This document shows, piece after piece, positions 63,177 through 64,000 of a stretch of DNA of 64,000 nt. Position 1 is the first letter of the stretch. Each line of letters opens with the position of its first letter. Position numbers and translations under genes: made by a program. Location of the stretch: assembly GCA_039033995.1 (NCBI GenBank), contig JBCCBP010000014.1, positions 7,144-71,143 of the forward strand, in the 5' to 3' direction. The stretch comes from CALBPI01 sp039033995 (GTDB lineage: Bacteria; Pseudomonadota; Gammaproteobacteria; Steroidobacterales; Woeseiaceae). The notes under the pieces are model-generated. The model ran no database searches, had not been told where the DNA came from, and saw only the letters and a list, made by a program, of their open reading frames with translations.

Positions 63177-64000
63177 ATGCCTGATAGCCCTTACAAACCA
63201 CTGTTGCACCGCGAACTTGCGAAGTTTGATGTGACTAAACACTGCATGCCGCAGTTGGAATTGCTTAAAGACCTTGTCAACTACGGTTCAAACATGATTC
63301 CAGCTTGTTTGCACTCCTCCGAGAAGCAGCTTAGAGACATCATTGTCGTGGCGGTCTTGCTTAGACAAGTAGTACTCAACCTCGACAGTTTTGAAGTCCT
63401 GATCGGGGAGTCATGTACAGAATCAGCGATGCTCCAAGTGAGAGCAATATTTGAAGCATCATTGCAGCTTGATTGGATTCTAGAGGGTGATTCTCCGCTG
63501 AAAGCGAAGTACTACTACGTCGCTAGTGTACGCAGAAAGCTGCTATGGGCGAAGAGAACGGTAGCGGAGACTGAAGAAAGTAAGAAATTTTTTGATCAAC
63601 TTGGTCAGTTTGCTGAAGACTTGGATCCCTATCGTCAACGCATGGAAGAAGAAGCCATGATTCAAATCAGACGGATTGAGCGTTTTCTTGGTAAGCAAGA
63701 GTTCACTGAGATTAACAAGCATTTTGATAGCGTAAAAAAGAGCGCACCATTTGATCCCTTTTGGTACAAACCGCTTGGTCAGAAGAGCCTGCGTTCCATA
63801 TCGAAAGCCGTAGGGCGATCAGCAGAGTACGAAGTTTTCTATGGTCAACTCTCGCAAGCTAGTCACGCATCCGACTATGGTCACCATATCGAGATCGGCA
63901 GTGGCAAAGTGACTCTGAGAGAGATACGACACTTACGCCAAGTCAAATGGCTACTGCAGTTCGCGGTATGTGCGTCCTTAAAAACCTATCGGAAAGTCCC
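63177..64000 (+). CDS. DUF5677-like protein (3' end outside the window)
   Basis: The frame opens at ATG 63177 and is still open at the window end (274 codons). The helical sequence, with VAVLLRQVVLNLDSFEVLIGE and MLQVRAIFEASLQLDWILEGD (key positions R, E and L repeated), resembles DUF5677, a family of unknown function often annotated beside defence or toxin-like genes. A later SQASHASDYGHHI stretch adds histidines that could be functional. The start has no strong Shine-Dalgarno sequence. Confidence 0.65.
   Translation, partial: MPDSPYKPLLHRELAKFDVTKHCMPQLELLKDLVNYGSNMIPACLHSSEKQLRDIIVVAVLLRQVVLNLDSFEVLIGESCTESAMLQVRAIFEASLQLDWILEGDSPLKAKYYYVASVRRKLLWAKRTVAETEESKKFFDQLGQFAEDLDPYRQRMEEEAMIQIRRIERFLGKQEFTEINKHFDSVKKSAPFDPFWYKPLGQKSLRSISKAVGRSAEYEVFYGQLSQASHASDYGHHIEIGSGKVTLREIRHLRQVKWLLQFAVCASLKTYRKV

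Overview
The window reads as chromosomal DNA of an aerobic anoxygenic phototrophic gammaproteobacterium, of the general kind seen in the OM60/NOR5 (Halieaceae) group. The assignment rests on a purple-bacterial photosynthesis gene cluster with the oxygen-dependent cyclase acsF, a ppaA-ppsR regulator pair, and gammaproteobacterial housekeeping blocks (miaB-phoH-ybeY-corC-lnt-leuS-lptE and ssb-MFS-uvrA). The genus is inference.

Bases 1-17,414 hold the photosynthesis cluster. One long minus-strand operon, mostly with overlapping or abutting genes, runs bchF-bchN-bchB-bchL-bchM-lhaA-puhA-puhB-puhC-acsF-puhE-bchI and leaves the window at base 1. It encodes late bacteriochlorophyll synthesis, the reaction-centre H subunit and its assembly factors. 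Divergently, ppaA (B12-binding antirepressor family) and ppsR (PAS/HTH repressor) are followed by bchG, a second PucC-family carrier, bchP and tspO. Promoter-like sequences with PpsR-type TGT-N12-ACA motifs lie between bchF and ppaA and upstream of bchG. bchH is not at its usual place between bchB and bchL; no puf or crt genes are in the window.

Bases 17,425-26,921 are a minus-strand housekeeping block: miaB, phoH, ybeY, corC, lnt, leuS, lptE, then two uncharacterised genes (an HExxH protein and a membrane protein) where holA would be expected. Bases 26,990-31,924 hold two alpha/beta hydrolases, a VOC protein, an MDR reductase and a DUF2891 protein.

Bases 31,925-35,718 are an AT-richer accessory patch of small secreted or anchored proteins, decayed IS66-type tnpA remnants and copies of a 55-bp IS66-like end. 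Further copies lie near 45.0 and 45.7 kb, flanking a 5'-truncated gene.

Bases 35,719-50,908 are dominated by iron acquisition. One minus-strand operon carries two imelysin-family lipoproteins, two di-heme oxidoreductases, a DUF1513 protein and a FecA-like receptor. A second carries FecI-type sigma factor, FecR, a TonB-dependent receptor with STN and carboxypeptidase-like domains, and a membrane protein. A related 71-bp block containing a Fur-like box precedes both.

Bases 51,175-62,178 return to core genes: ssb, an MFS transporter, uvrA, two small membrane proteins, a membrane-bound AraC-type regulator, trpS, a gamma-glutamyltransferase and pepQ. The right edge (62,310-64,000) carries a trypsin-like protein and a DUF5677-like protein cut by the window end.
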